This document shows positions 49,456-57,796 of a stretch of 64,000 nucleotides of DNA, one piece after another; position 1 is the stretch's first letter; each line of letters opens with the position of its first letter. Origin of the DNA: CAIWHR01 sp963823215 (GTDB lineage: Bacteria; Pseudomonadota; Gammaproteobacteria; Burkholderiales; Casimicrobiaceae); NCBI GenBank assembly GCA_963823215.1, contig CAWGKT010000015.1, forward strand, positions 1 to 64,000. The letters are read 5' to 3'. A program made the translations under genes and the position numbers. Under the pieces are notes generated by a model that saw only the letters and a program-made list of their open reading frames with translations, did not search any database and had not been told where the DNA came from.

Positions 49456-51231
49456 GCCACCCCGCCGAGGTAGGCTTCGAGCACCGCCGGATTCCGCTGA
49501 ATGTCGACCGGCAGCCCCTCGGCGAGCTTCTGGCCGAATTCCATGACGACCAGCCGGTCGGTCAGGCCCATGACGAACTCCATGTCGTGCTCGACCAGGA
49601 GCACCGTCATGCCCTCGCCTTTCAATTGGCGCAGCAGCGCCGCGAGCTCCTGCTTTTCGAGGTAGCGCAGCCCCGCAGCCGGCTCGTCCAGCAGCAGCAG
49701 CGCCGGGTCGGCCGCGAGCACGCGGGCGATCTCGACGATGCGCTGCTTGCCGAGCGGCAGGCTACCGGCCGGGTCGTGCAGGTGCGACAGCAGGCCCACG
49801 CGCTCGATCGCGCGCGCGGCCTCCGCCCGGGTTCGCGCCTCTTCGGCCCGATCGAGCTTCAGCGCGGCGGCGAAGCACGCCCGCGCTGCCGCGCAAGTAG
49901 GCGCCCAGCGCGACGTTGTCGAGCACGCTCATGCGCGGCACCAGCTTCACGTGCTGGAACGTGCGACCGATGCCGCGGCGCGCGATCTCGTACGGCAGGC
50001 AACCGACGATCGATTCGCCGCGAAAGACGACGTCGCCCGCGGTGAGCGCGAGCGCGCCCGAGATCAGGTTGAACATCGTGCTCTTGCCGGCGCCGTTGGG
50101 TCCGATGAGCCCGAGAATCTCTCCCGGCTGGATCGCAAACGAGAGGTCGTTGACGGCGACGAGGCCGCCGAATTGCTTGCGCGCCGCCCGGACTTCGAGC
50201 AACGGTCCCGTCGGCGCCTGCCTGGCGCGCGACGGCAGCGGCTCCGCGTCGGGCACCGGCGGTGGTGGTGTTTGCGGCAGCAGGTGCGCGATCCACGGCC
50301 AGACGCCTTCGCGCGCACGCTGCAGCAGGATGACCATCAGTATGCCGAACACGACGATCTCGAAGTTGCCGCTCTTGCCGAGCAACGCCGGCAACAGGTC
50401 CTGCAGCAGCTGCTTCGCCAGCGTGATCAGCGTTGCGCCGACCACCGCGCCCCATACGCTGCCCGCGCCGCCGACCACGGCCATGAACAGGTACTCGATG
50501 CCCTGATTGATGCCGAACGGCGTCGGGTTCACGAAGCGCTGCAGGTGCGCGTAGAGCCAGCCCGAGATCGCCGCCAGCAGCGCCGCGTAGACGAATACGA
50601 CGATCTTGAGGCGCGCACCGTCGACGCCGAATGCTTCGGCCATTTCGATCTGGCCGCGCAGCGCGCGAACCGCGCGTCCCGGCCGCGAGTCGAGCAGATT
50701 GTTCGTCGCCCAGAGCGCCACCAGCGCGATGCCCCAGATGAGGAAATAGAAGTAGCGCTCGTTGCGCAGCTCGATCCCGAACAGATTGAGCGCGGGGATG
50801 CCGGTGAGCCCCGTGTGCCCGCCGAGGAACTCGAGATTGCCGAACAGGAAATAGAGGCTGATGCCCCAGGCGATGGTCGCGAGCGGGAGATAGTGTCCTC
50901 TCATCCGCAGCGTGATGAAGCCGAGGCACAGCGCCAGCGCCAGGGTGAGCGCCAGCCCCACGCACAGGCTGAGCCAGGGCGAGATCGCGTATTGCGTCGA
51001 GAGGATCGCCGTCGTGTACGCGCCGATGCCCACGAACGCGGCCTGCCCGAACGAGGTCTGCCCGGCCACGCCGGTGAGCAGGACGAGTCCGAGGGCCACG
51101 ATGCTGTAGAGCCCGATGTAATTGCCGAGCGTCACCCAGAACTGTGGCGCCGCGAGGGGCACGCCGACCAGCACGGCAACGAACAGGGCGACGCCGAGCC
51201 GGCCGAACGGCAACGTGCGCCGCAAACTCAT
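49452..51231 (-). CDS. fused LivM permease and LivG ATP-binding protein, one frame break
   Basis: One polypeptide of about 593 codons joins a LivM-type permease to a LivG-type ATPase. The permease (residues 1-310) has GVAGQTSFGQAAFVGIGAY and VVGGAGSVWGAVVGA. A Pro-rich linker (about 318-340) follows. The ATPase has Walker A GPNGAGKSTMFNLISG, then GIGRTFQHVKLVPRMSVLDN. After a frame break near 49880 it continues with GKQRIVEIARVLAADPALLL and LLDEPAAGL. Such fusions are common in betaproteobacteria. Met51231 is the likely start, 14 bp after the livH stop. Confidence 0.87.
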
Positions 51232-51244
51232 CTGCCCGCCGCGC

Positions 51245-52283
51245 TCATTCGTCCTCCTCGTGCTGGTGCGTGGTGAGACTGCGCCACAGCAGCACGGGAA
51301 TGATCAGCGTGAAGACGATCACCTCCTTGAAGGCGCTCGCCCAATAGGACGAGAACGCCTCGAGCAGGCCGACGAGCAAGCGCGCCGGCCGCGGCGAGCG
51401 GGTAGCTCACGAGACCGCCGATGATCGCCCCGACGAAGCCCTTGAGGCTGACGAGAAAGCCCGAATCGTAATAGACGGTCGTGAAGGGGCCGATCAACAC
51501 TCCCGAGAACGCGCAAAGCAGCGCCGCCAGCGCGAAGGTGAGCGAACCTGCAAGGTTGGGGGCAATTCCGACCAGGCGCGCGCCGACGCGATTGAGTGCC
51601 GTCGCGCGGAGCGCCTTGCCGTACAGCGTGCGGCCGAAAAAGAAGTAGAGCGCAGCGATCAAGGCGAGGCTTGTGAACACGACGAGCAGACTCTGCACGC
51701 TGACGTTGACGCCCCCCAGATCGAATGATTCCGACGAGAATGCCGGCGTGCGCGATCCCTCGGCGCCGAAGAACCACAGCCCAAGCCCCGTCAATGTGAA
51801 GTGCACCCCCACGGAGACGATCAGCAGCACCAGCACGCTCGCCTCGGCCAGCGGCTGGTAGGCGATCCGGTAGAGCAATGGCCCCAGCGCGGTGACCAGC
51901 GCCAGTGTCACGAGAATCTGTGCCCAGAAGGGAAGCTCGGGTGTGGCGAGCCACCAGGCGACACCGGCAATGGCTATTGGAATGCCCACCCAGAGTGCAA
52001 GCTGTCGCGGTATCCGCATGGGCTCCCCGCGCCGCACGCAGGCGAAGACTTCCATGGCGCCCGCCACCACCGCCATGCCGACGAGCAGCCCGACCGTTCC
52101 CGGTGGCTTGCCGAGCTGAAGTCCGGCGAGCGTCAGCGTGCCGTAGGCGACGAACTCCCCGGACGGTATCCAGATCACGCGGGTGACGGCGAAGACCAGC
52201 ACCAGCGCCAGCGCGAGCAGCGCATAGACGGCACCGTTGGTGATGCCGTCCTGGGTCAGCAGCACGAAGATCGGGAAGTCCAT
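51245..52283 (-). CDS. livH: branched-chain amino acid ABC transporter permease, one frame break
   Basis: Membrane permease partner of LivM. It begins MDFPIFVLLTQDGITNGAVYAL, a LivH-type start, and has eight or more hydrophobic segments. Near the end are LVSLKGFVGAIIGGLVSYPL and, after a frame change near 51385, LVGLLEAFSSYWASAFKEV, which runs to HEEDE. The real stop (51245-51247) overlaps an ATGAGC. Total length is about 346 codons. The terminator after livK lies 30 bp upstream of its start. Confidence 0.87.
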
Positions 52284-52312
52284 CGACGGAGTATGCCGGA
52301 ACCACGGCGGTG

Positions 52313-52347
52313 CAAAAAAAACCGGCTGTGGCGGCGCCGCAGCCGGC
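52313..52347 (-). terminator. Rho-independent terminator after livK
   Basis: On the minus strand CCGGCTG and CAGCCGG form a stem around a GC-rich loop, followed by eight T residues. It is 18 bp past the livK stop and 30 bp before livH. It would keep the binding protein more abundant than the permeases, so downstream genes depend on read-through or another promoter. Confidence 0.9.
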
Positions 52348-52364
52348 CTTGGGTCAGCGCAGGG

Positions 52365-53529
52365 TCACTTCGCCAGAACCCACTTGCCGTTTTCGATCTT
52401 GACCATCGTCCGCGCCCGGTTGTCGAGGCCGTTGTGCTCGGTCGGCGACATCGTGTAAACGCCGTGGGTCGCGACGACCTCCTTCATGTTCTCCAGCGCA
52501 TCCCGCAGCGCAAGCCTGAATTCCTTGGTGCCGGGCTTCGCCTTTTTCAGCGCCTCGGGGATCGCCACCGACAGCATCACGGACGCATCCCACGCGTGGC
52601 CGCCGAACGTCGTCCGCGAGTCCTTGCCGAATTTCGCCTCGTACTTGTTGATGTACTCGGCCGCGGACTTCTTGAGCGGATTCGAGTCGGGCAGCTGCTC
52701 GAAGACAAGCATCGGACCCATCGGCAGGATCGTCCCGTTGCCGTCCTTGCCAACGACCCGCAGGAAGTCCGGATTGGCGACGCCGTGCGTCTGGTAGATC
52801 TTGCCCTTGTAATTGCGGGCCACCAACTCCTTCTGCGGCGTCGCGCCGGGCGTGCCCGCGGCCGCGATCAGGATCGCATCCGGATTGGCGGCGACGAGCT
52901 TCAGCACCTGTCCGGTGACCGAGGCGTCGGTGCGGTTGTACTTTTCCTCGCCGACGATTCGGATGCCTGCGGTCTGCGCCGAGCGCCGCATTTCGGCGAG
53001 CCAGCCGTCGCCGTAGCCGTCGGCGAAGCCGATGTAGCCCATCGTCTTCACGCTGTTCGCCTTCATGTTGATGGCGATCGCGTCGGCCATCAGCGAGTCG
53101 CTCTGCGGCGTCTTGAACACCCATCTGGTCTTGGGATTGGCGGGATCGACGATCCGCGCCGAAGCCGCCATTGAAATCATCGGCGTCTCGGCATCGGCGA
53201 CCACGTCGACCATGGCCAGCGAGTTCGGGCGTGATCGTCGAGCCGACGACGACGTCGACCTTGTCTTCGGAAATCAGCTTCTTGGTGTTGGTGACGGCCT
53301 TGGTCGTGTCGGAGCCGTCGTCGAGCACGATCCAGTTGATCTTCTGGCCGCCGATCGTGGTGGGCACGAGCTCGAACGTGTTCTTCTCCGGGATGCCGAG
53401 CGATGCGGCGGGACCGGTCGCCGACAACGTCACCCCGACGTTGATGTCGGCCTGCGCGGAGAGGGCGAACCCGGCCAGGACAATGGCGAGAGACCCGATG
53501 AGCTTCGGCAGCCGTTTGCGGTCATTCAT
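52365..53529 (-). CDS. livK: branched-chain amino acid ABC transporter substrate-binding protein, one frame break
   Basis: Periplasmic binding protein of the Liv system. A signal peptide (LIGSLAIVLAGFALSAQA) precedes DINVGVTLSATGPAASLGIP, typical of the family. The frame changes near 53215 and continues with ETPMISMAASARIVDPANP and TMGYIGFADGYGDGWL. It ends ARTMVKIENGKWVLAK. The ATG at 53529 is preceded by GGAGGAA. Span about 388 codons. The ligand could be leucine-type amino acids or another small acid or amide. Confidence 0.87.
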
Positions 53530-53666
53530 TTCGATTCCTCCAGAGCCTCGTTGAATTTTCGGGATACATGTCGGGCCATTGCCATGAGCCGCAGCCACCC
53601 CGGCCGCGCCGGTCAGGGGTCCGCGCCACCAGCGGCGGGAGCCCGGCCGGCGACGAAAGCCGCTCG

Positions 53667-53695
53667 ATTCTTGCAAGCGCGCCGTGGGCGGTCAA
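53667..53695 (-). promoter_or_regulatory. promoter candidate for livK
   Basis: The minus strand has TTGACC (53690-53695), a 17-bp spacer and AAGAAT (53667-53672). A start near 53660 would give a leader of about 130 nt before livK. Confidence 0.5.
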
Positions 53696-53793
53696 TGCTT
53701 GCCCTTGATCTCCGACAAGGAAAGCTGCCGTACCTCCTCCGGTTGCCCTCCGGCGGCGGCCGGACGGGGCATCCGGGCCCCCGCGGGCACCGG

Positions 53794-54222
53794 CTATCGC
53801 TTCAGCGCATCCCGGATCTCACGCAGCAGAACCACGTCCTCCGGCGTCGGCGCAGGCGCCGCGGGCGGCGCGTCCTTCTTCAACCGGTTCACCTGCTTCA
53901 CCATGATGAAGATCACGAACGCGAGGATCACGAAGTTGATGGCGACCGTGATGAAATTGCCGTAGGCGAGCAGCGGAACCCCCGCCTTGGTGAGCGCTTC
54001 GTAGGTCATCGGCCCGCTGTAGCCCGCGGGGGGGCTGGCCAGCATGACGAACCAGTTGGAGAAATCCAGATTGCCGAAGACCCTGCCGACGATCGGCATC
54101 ATCAGGTCCTTCACCAGCGAATCGACGATCTTGCCGAACGCGGCGCCGATGATGACGCCCACGGCAAGATCCATCACGTTGCCCTTGACGGCGAACTCGC
54201 GAAACTCCGTTGCAAAAGACAT
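53794..54222 (-). CDS. mscL: large-conductance mechanosensitive channel
   Basis: Emergency-release channel that opens on membrane stretch. The 142-residue protein has MSFATEFREFAVKGNVMDLA, the first membrane helix VGVIIGAAFGKIVDSLVKDL and the second helix FITVAINFVILAFVIFIMVK. It ends in a charged cytoplasmic helix, PEDVVLLREIRDAL. The ATG at 54222 begins the family-typical start. Both neighbours are on the same strand. Confidence 0.96.
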   Translation of the reverse strand: MSFATEFREFAVKGNVMDLAVGVIIGAAFGKIVDSLVKDLMMPIVGRVFGNLDFSNWFVMLASPPAGYSGPMTYEALTKAGVPLLAYGNFITVAINFVILAFVIFIMVKQVNRLKKDAPPAAPAPTPEDVVLLREIRDALKR

Positions 54223-54300
54223 GGCGTATTCTCCCTGGGTGATGACGACCCGCGGCAGACTGCGGAGCGGCCCGACCTGGGCCGCCGGCTTGGGCCCGGT

Positions 54301-54372
54301 CAGTGCCCGCACGGCCGCCCGAAGGGCACTGTGCGCCCCCTCGGGGGGCAGCGAACACAGTGAGCGTGGGGG
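54301..54372. repeat. multi-hairpin GC-rich repeat between mscL and glnB
   Basis: Several overlapping inverted repeats crowd this gap. CAGTGCCC (54301-54308) pairs with GGGCACTG (54324-54331). GCCC-GAA-GGGC lies at 54317-54327. CACTGTG (54327-54333) pairs with CACAGTG (54356-54362) around GCCCCC/GGGGGC (54335-54349). The pattern CCCCACGCTCACTGTG...GCCCCCCGAGGGGGC resembles the palindromic intergenic repeats common in Comamonadaceae-type genomes, from memory. It may also end glnB transcription. Confidence 0.6.
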
Positions 54373-54381
54373 CCGTTCATC

Positions 54382-54720
54382 CTAGACGGCGGCTTCGCCG
54401 CTCTCGCCGGTCCGGATGCGCACGACCTGCTCGACCGCGGTCACGAAGATCTTGCCGTCGCCGATCTTGCCCGTGCGCGCGGCCTTGACGATCGCCTCGA
54501 TGACCCGCTCGACGTCGCCATCCGCGATGATCAGCTCGACTTTGACCTTCGGCAGGAAGTCGACGACGTATTCGGCGCCGCGATAGAGTTCGGTGTGGCC
54601 CTTCTGGCGGCCGAAACCCTTCACTTCCGTCACCGTCAGTCCGGTCACTCCCATTTCGGACAGCGCTTCGCGCACCTCGTCCAGCTTGAACGGCTTGATG
54701 ATGGCTTCGACTTTTTTCAT
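54382..54720 (-). CDS. glnB: nitrogen regulatory protein P-II
   Basis: Signal protein that senses glutamine and 2-oxoglutarate and controls GlnE and NtrB. The 112-residue protein has KGFGRQKGHTELYRGAEYVV with the uridylylated Tyr51, then ADGDVERVIEAIVKAARTGK and GDGKIFVTAVEQVVRIRTGE. No amtB lies beside it, which favours GlnB over GlnK. It stands 44 bp from nadE; nadE-glnB linkage is known in other proteobacteria. Confidence 0.94.
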   Translation of the reverse strand: MKKVEAIIKPFKLDEVREALSEMGVTGLTVTEVKGFGRQKGHTELYRGAEYVVDFLPKVKVELIIADGDVERVIEAIVKAARTGKIGDGKIFVTAVEQVVRIRTGESGEAAV

Positions 54721-54763
54721 GGTGGCGGGACTCGGAGACCGATGGCGCGGCGACCCGTGTAGC

Positions 54764-56377
54764 TTACACGACGTCCTCCCATTCGTGCCACGCCGACGTG
54801 ATCGGGTAGCGCCAATCCCGGCCGAATCCGCGCGGCGTGATCCGGATGCCTACCGCCGCCTGCCGCCGCTTGTATTCGTTGATCTTGATGAGCCGGACCA
54901 CGCGACGCACCTGCTCGGGCGCAAAGCCCATCGCCACGATGTCGGCCGGGCTGCGGTCCTGCTCGACGTAGGCCTCCAGGATCCCGTCGAGGGCGTCGTA
55001 GGGCGGCAGCGAGTCCTGGTCGACTTGGTCGGGGCGCAGTTCCGCCGACGGCGCGCGGACGATAATCCGTTCCGGGATCACGCGACCCAGCGAGTTCCGA
55101 TAGGCGCAGAGCCGGTAGACCAGAGTCTTGCTGATGTCCTTCAGCACCCCGAAGCCGCCCGCCATGTCGCCGTAGAGCGTGGCGTAGCCGACCGCCATCT
55201 CGGACTTGTTGCCCGTGGTGAGAACGATGGAGCCGAACTTGTTGGACAGCGCCATCAGCAGGGTCCCGCGGATGCGGGCCTGGATGTTTTCCTCGGCCGC
55301 GTCGTGAGCGAGGCCCTTGAACTCGCCGGCGAGCGCGTCGCCGAATGCCGCGAACATCGGCTCGATCGGGATCTCCGTGTAACGGACGCCGACGATCCCG
55401 GCCATCGCCCGCGCATCTTCGAGACTGATCGCTCGCGTGTACGGCGACGGCATCATCACGGCGCGCACGCGCTGCGGCCCTAGCGCATCGACGGCGACAG
55501 CAAGCACGAGCGCCGAATCCACCCCGCCGGAGAGGCCCAGCAACACGCCGGGGAACCCGTTCTTCGTGACGTAATCGCGGACTCCCATCACCAGTGCCTC
55601 GTAGACGTGGCACTCGAGCCTTGGATCCAGGGAGCCACGCACCGGTTTCGCCGTCCCGCGGTCGAACATGCAGAGCGCAACGGCCTCGTGCCAGGCCGGC
55701 AACTGCTGGACGACGTCGCCCCGCGCATCCATGACGAAGGACGCGCCGTCGAACACGAGCTCGTCCTGTCCTCCGACACGGTTGGCATAGACGAAGGGCA
55801 AGCCGGTCTCGCGCGCCCGGGCGCCGACCTGCGCGTGCCGGGCATCGTGTTGCCGCGTGTGATAGGGCGAACCGTTGGCGACGACGATCAGCGCCGCGCC
55901 CGCCTCCTTCGCCTGTCGCGCGGGGCCGGCGTACCAGACATCCTCGCAGATCAGGAGCCCGACGGCCGTGCCGTCGACATCGACGACGCAAGGGGCGCGG
56001 CCCGGCTCGAAATAGCGCTCCTCGTCGAACACCGTATAGTTCGGCAGCTGCTGCTTGCGGTAAACGGCGCTCACGCGACCGTCGGCAAGCAGCGCGAGCG
56101 AGTTGTAGCAGCTTCCGCCCTCGCGTTCGGGAAATCCGACGACGACCGGCGTGTGCTGCACGCCGGCGGCCAACGCCGCGAGCTCGCGGGCACAGGCGTC
56201 GAGAAACGCCGGGCGCAGCAACAGATCTTCGGGCGGATACCCGCAGAGCGAGAGCTCGGGCGTCACGACGAGGCGCGCGCCCGCGCGTCCGGCCGCGCCC
56301 GTCGCAGCCAGTATCGCCGCACCGTTGCCGCGCAGATCCCCCAGGATCTGGTTCAGCTGCGCGATCGCGATCTGCAT
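54764..56377 (-). CDS. nadE: glutamine-dependent NAD+ synthetase
   Basis: Amidates nicotinic acid adenine dinucleotide to NAD+ using glutamine. The 537-residue protein joins an N-terminal glutaminase of the nitrilase fold (Glu41, Lys108, Cys144) to a synthetase domain with the PP-loop SGGVDS (residues 283-288). Further synthetase motifs are LSNKFGSIVLTTGNKSEMAV and GDMAGGFGVLKDISKTLVY. The ATG at 56377 begins MQIAIAQLNQILGD. Confidence 0.96.
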   Translation of the reverse strand: MQIAIAQLNQILGDLRGNGAAILAATGAAGRAGARLVVTPELSLCGYPPEDLLLRPAFLDACARELAALAAGVQHTPVVVGFPEREGGSCYNSLALLADGRVSAVYRKQQLPNYTVFDEERYFEPGRAPCVVDVDGTAVGLLICEDVWYAGPARQAKEAGAALIVVANGSPYHTRQHDARHAQVGARARETGLPFVYANRVGGQDELVFDGASFVMDARGDVVQQLPAWHEAVALCMFDRGTAKPVRGSLDPRLECHVYEALVMGVRDYVTKNGFPGVLLGLSGGVDSALVLAVAVDALGPQRVRAVMMPSPYTRAISLEDARAMAGIVGVRYTEIPIEPMFAAFGDALAGEFKGLAHDAAEENIQARIRGTLLMALSNKFGSIVLTTGNKSEMAVGYATLYGDMAGGFGVLKDISKTLVYRLCAYRNSLGRVIPERIIVRAPSAELRPDQVDQDSLPPYDALDGILEAYVEQDRSPADIVAMGFAPEQVRRVVRLIKINEYKRRQAAVGIRITPRGFGRDWRYPITSAWHEWEDVV

Positions 56378-56512
56378 GGCGGGTCAGTGTGCACGGCGAA
56401 AATACTAGCATGCACGGCGCGCGCTCCGCCGTGCCGCCCGCGCTCCGGCGCCGGCCTTCGCCGCACCGTCCTTGCCGCCGGCCTCAACGCACGCGAGAAT
56501 CGATGCCTGCGC

Positions 56513-57721
56513 ATGGATGCCGACCGTTCCCTCCCTTCCGGCACGACGTCCACCAACCCGCTGACGATCCGCGATGACGTCGCTATCGCGTCGATCGCCG
56601 CCGCCGACTGGGACGCTCTGGCCGGCGGGAAGCCGCTCGCCGCCCACGCGTTCCTTCGCGCGCTGCACGAGACCGGCTGCGCCACGCCTGCCTCGGGCTG
56701 GTCGCCGTGCTACCTCACCGCCTGGCGCGCCGGCGCGCTCGTGGGGGCACTGCCGCTCTACGCCAAGGCGCATTCCTACGGCGAATACGTGTTCGACTGG
56801 GCGTGGGCCGATGCCTACCGCCGGTACGGGCGCCGTTACTATCCGAAACTGGTGGCGGCGATCCCGTTCACGCCGGCCCAGGGGCAACGGCTTTTCGCCT
56901 CTGACGAAGACGTGGGCACCGCGCTGCTTCGAGCCGCGCTCGCGCGATTGCAACCGGCACCGGGCGGCGGCGATCCGCCGTTCTCGTCATTGCACGTCCT
57001 GTTTCCGACCGCGGCCGAGGCCCAGGCGTGCGCAGCGGCGGGCATGGCCGTCCGGCACGGCGTTCAGTTCCGCTGGGAGAATCCGGGCTATCGCGACTTC
57101 GCGGATTTTCTCGCGACGTTCAACCACGACAAGCGCAAGAAGGTGAAGCAGGAACGGCGCCGGGTCGCCGCCGCCGGCATCGCCTTCACGCGCAAGGTCG
57201 GCGCCGAGATCACCGCCGCGGACTGGGCGTTCTTCTACCGCTGCTACGAGAACACGTACCGCGACCATCACTCGGTGCCGTATCTCAACCTCGCGTTCTT
57301 CGAGCGCATCGGCGCCACGATGCGCGGCAACCTCATGCTGGCTTTGGGTCACCGCGGCGACACCGCGATCTGCGCCGCGCTCGACATCTTCGATCGCGAG
57401 ACGCTCTGGGGCCGGTACTGGGGGACGACCGAACAGGTGTCCGGCCTGCACTTCGAAGCCTGTTACTACCAGGCGATCGACTTCTGCATCGAGCGGAAGA
57501 TTGCGCGCTTCGAAGGCGGGGCGCAGGGCGTGCACAAGCTGGCGCGCGGCCTCGTGCCCGTGCCGACCTGGTCGGCGCATGCGATCGCGGATGCCGATTT
57601 CGCGCGCGCGATCGAGGCGTTCTGCGCACGCGAACGCGTCGACGTCGCGCACGCCCTCCACGAACTCGAAGCGGCGAGCCCGTTCCGGAATCCGGAGTCC
57701 GGAAACGAGCGGCGCGGGTAG
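56513..57721 (+). CDS. DUF482 (PF04339) GNAT-like protein
   Basis: The 402-residue protein belongs to a GNAT-related family sometimes called peptidoglycan biosynthesis/recognition protein. Markers are PLYAKAHSYGEYVFDWAWAD, YYPKLVAAIPFTPAQGQRL, FNHDKRKKVKQERR and ARFEGGAQGVHKLARG. Acyl donor and acceptor are unknown. The ATG at 56513 lies 135 bp from the divergent nadE; in-frame upstream sequence overlaps nadE on the other strand and is not used. Confidence is high for the family, low for function. Confidence 0.85.
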   Translation: MDADRSLPSGTTSTNPLTIRDDVAIASIAAADWDALAGGKPLAAHAFLRALHETGCATPASGWSPCYLTAWRAGALVGALPLYAKAHSYGEYVFDWAWADAYRRYGRRYYPKLVAAIPFTPAQGQRLFASDEDVGTALLRAALARLQPAPGGGDPPFSSLHVLFPTAAEAQACAAAGMAVRHGVQFRWENPGYRDFADFLATFNHDKRKKVKQERRRVAAAGIAFTRKVGAEITAADWAFFYRCYENTYRDHHSVPYLNLAFFERIGATMRGNLMLALGHRGDTAICAALDIFDRETLWGRYWGTTEQVSGLHFEACYYQAIDFCIERKIARFEGGAQGVHKLARGLVPVPTWSAHAIADADFARAIEAFCARERVDVAHALHELEAASPFRNPESGNERRG

Positions 57722-57796
57722 CACGGGTGCGACCGTGGCCCGCGCCCGGCGCGTCTGCCGGGAGCGGGCGGGCGGTGACCCGCGCCGCTTTTGCAA

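Noticed and set aside
56378..56512. Long upstream extension of the DUF482 gene back into nadE
   Set aside because: The extra in-frame sequence is antisense to nadE, and the family sequence begins after the ATG at 56513.
57722..57796. Terminator after the DUF482 gene or rluB
   Set aside because: GC-rich partial stems occur, but none has a convincing stem plus T-tract on either strand.
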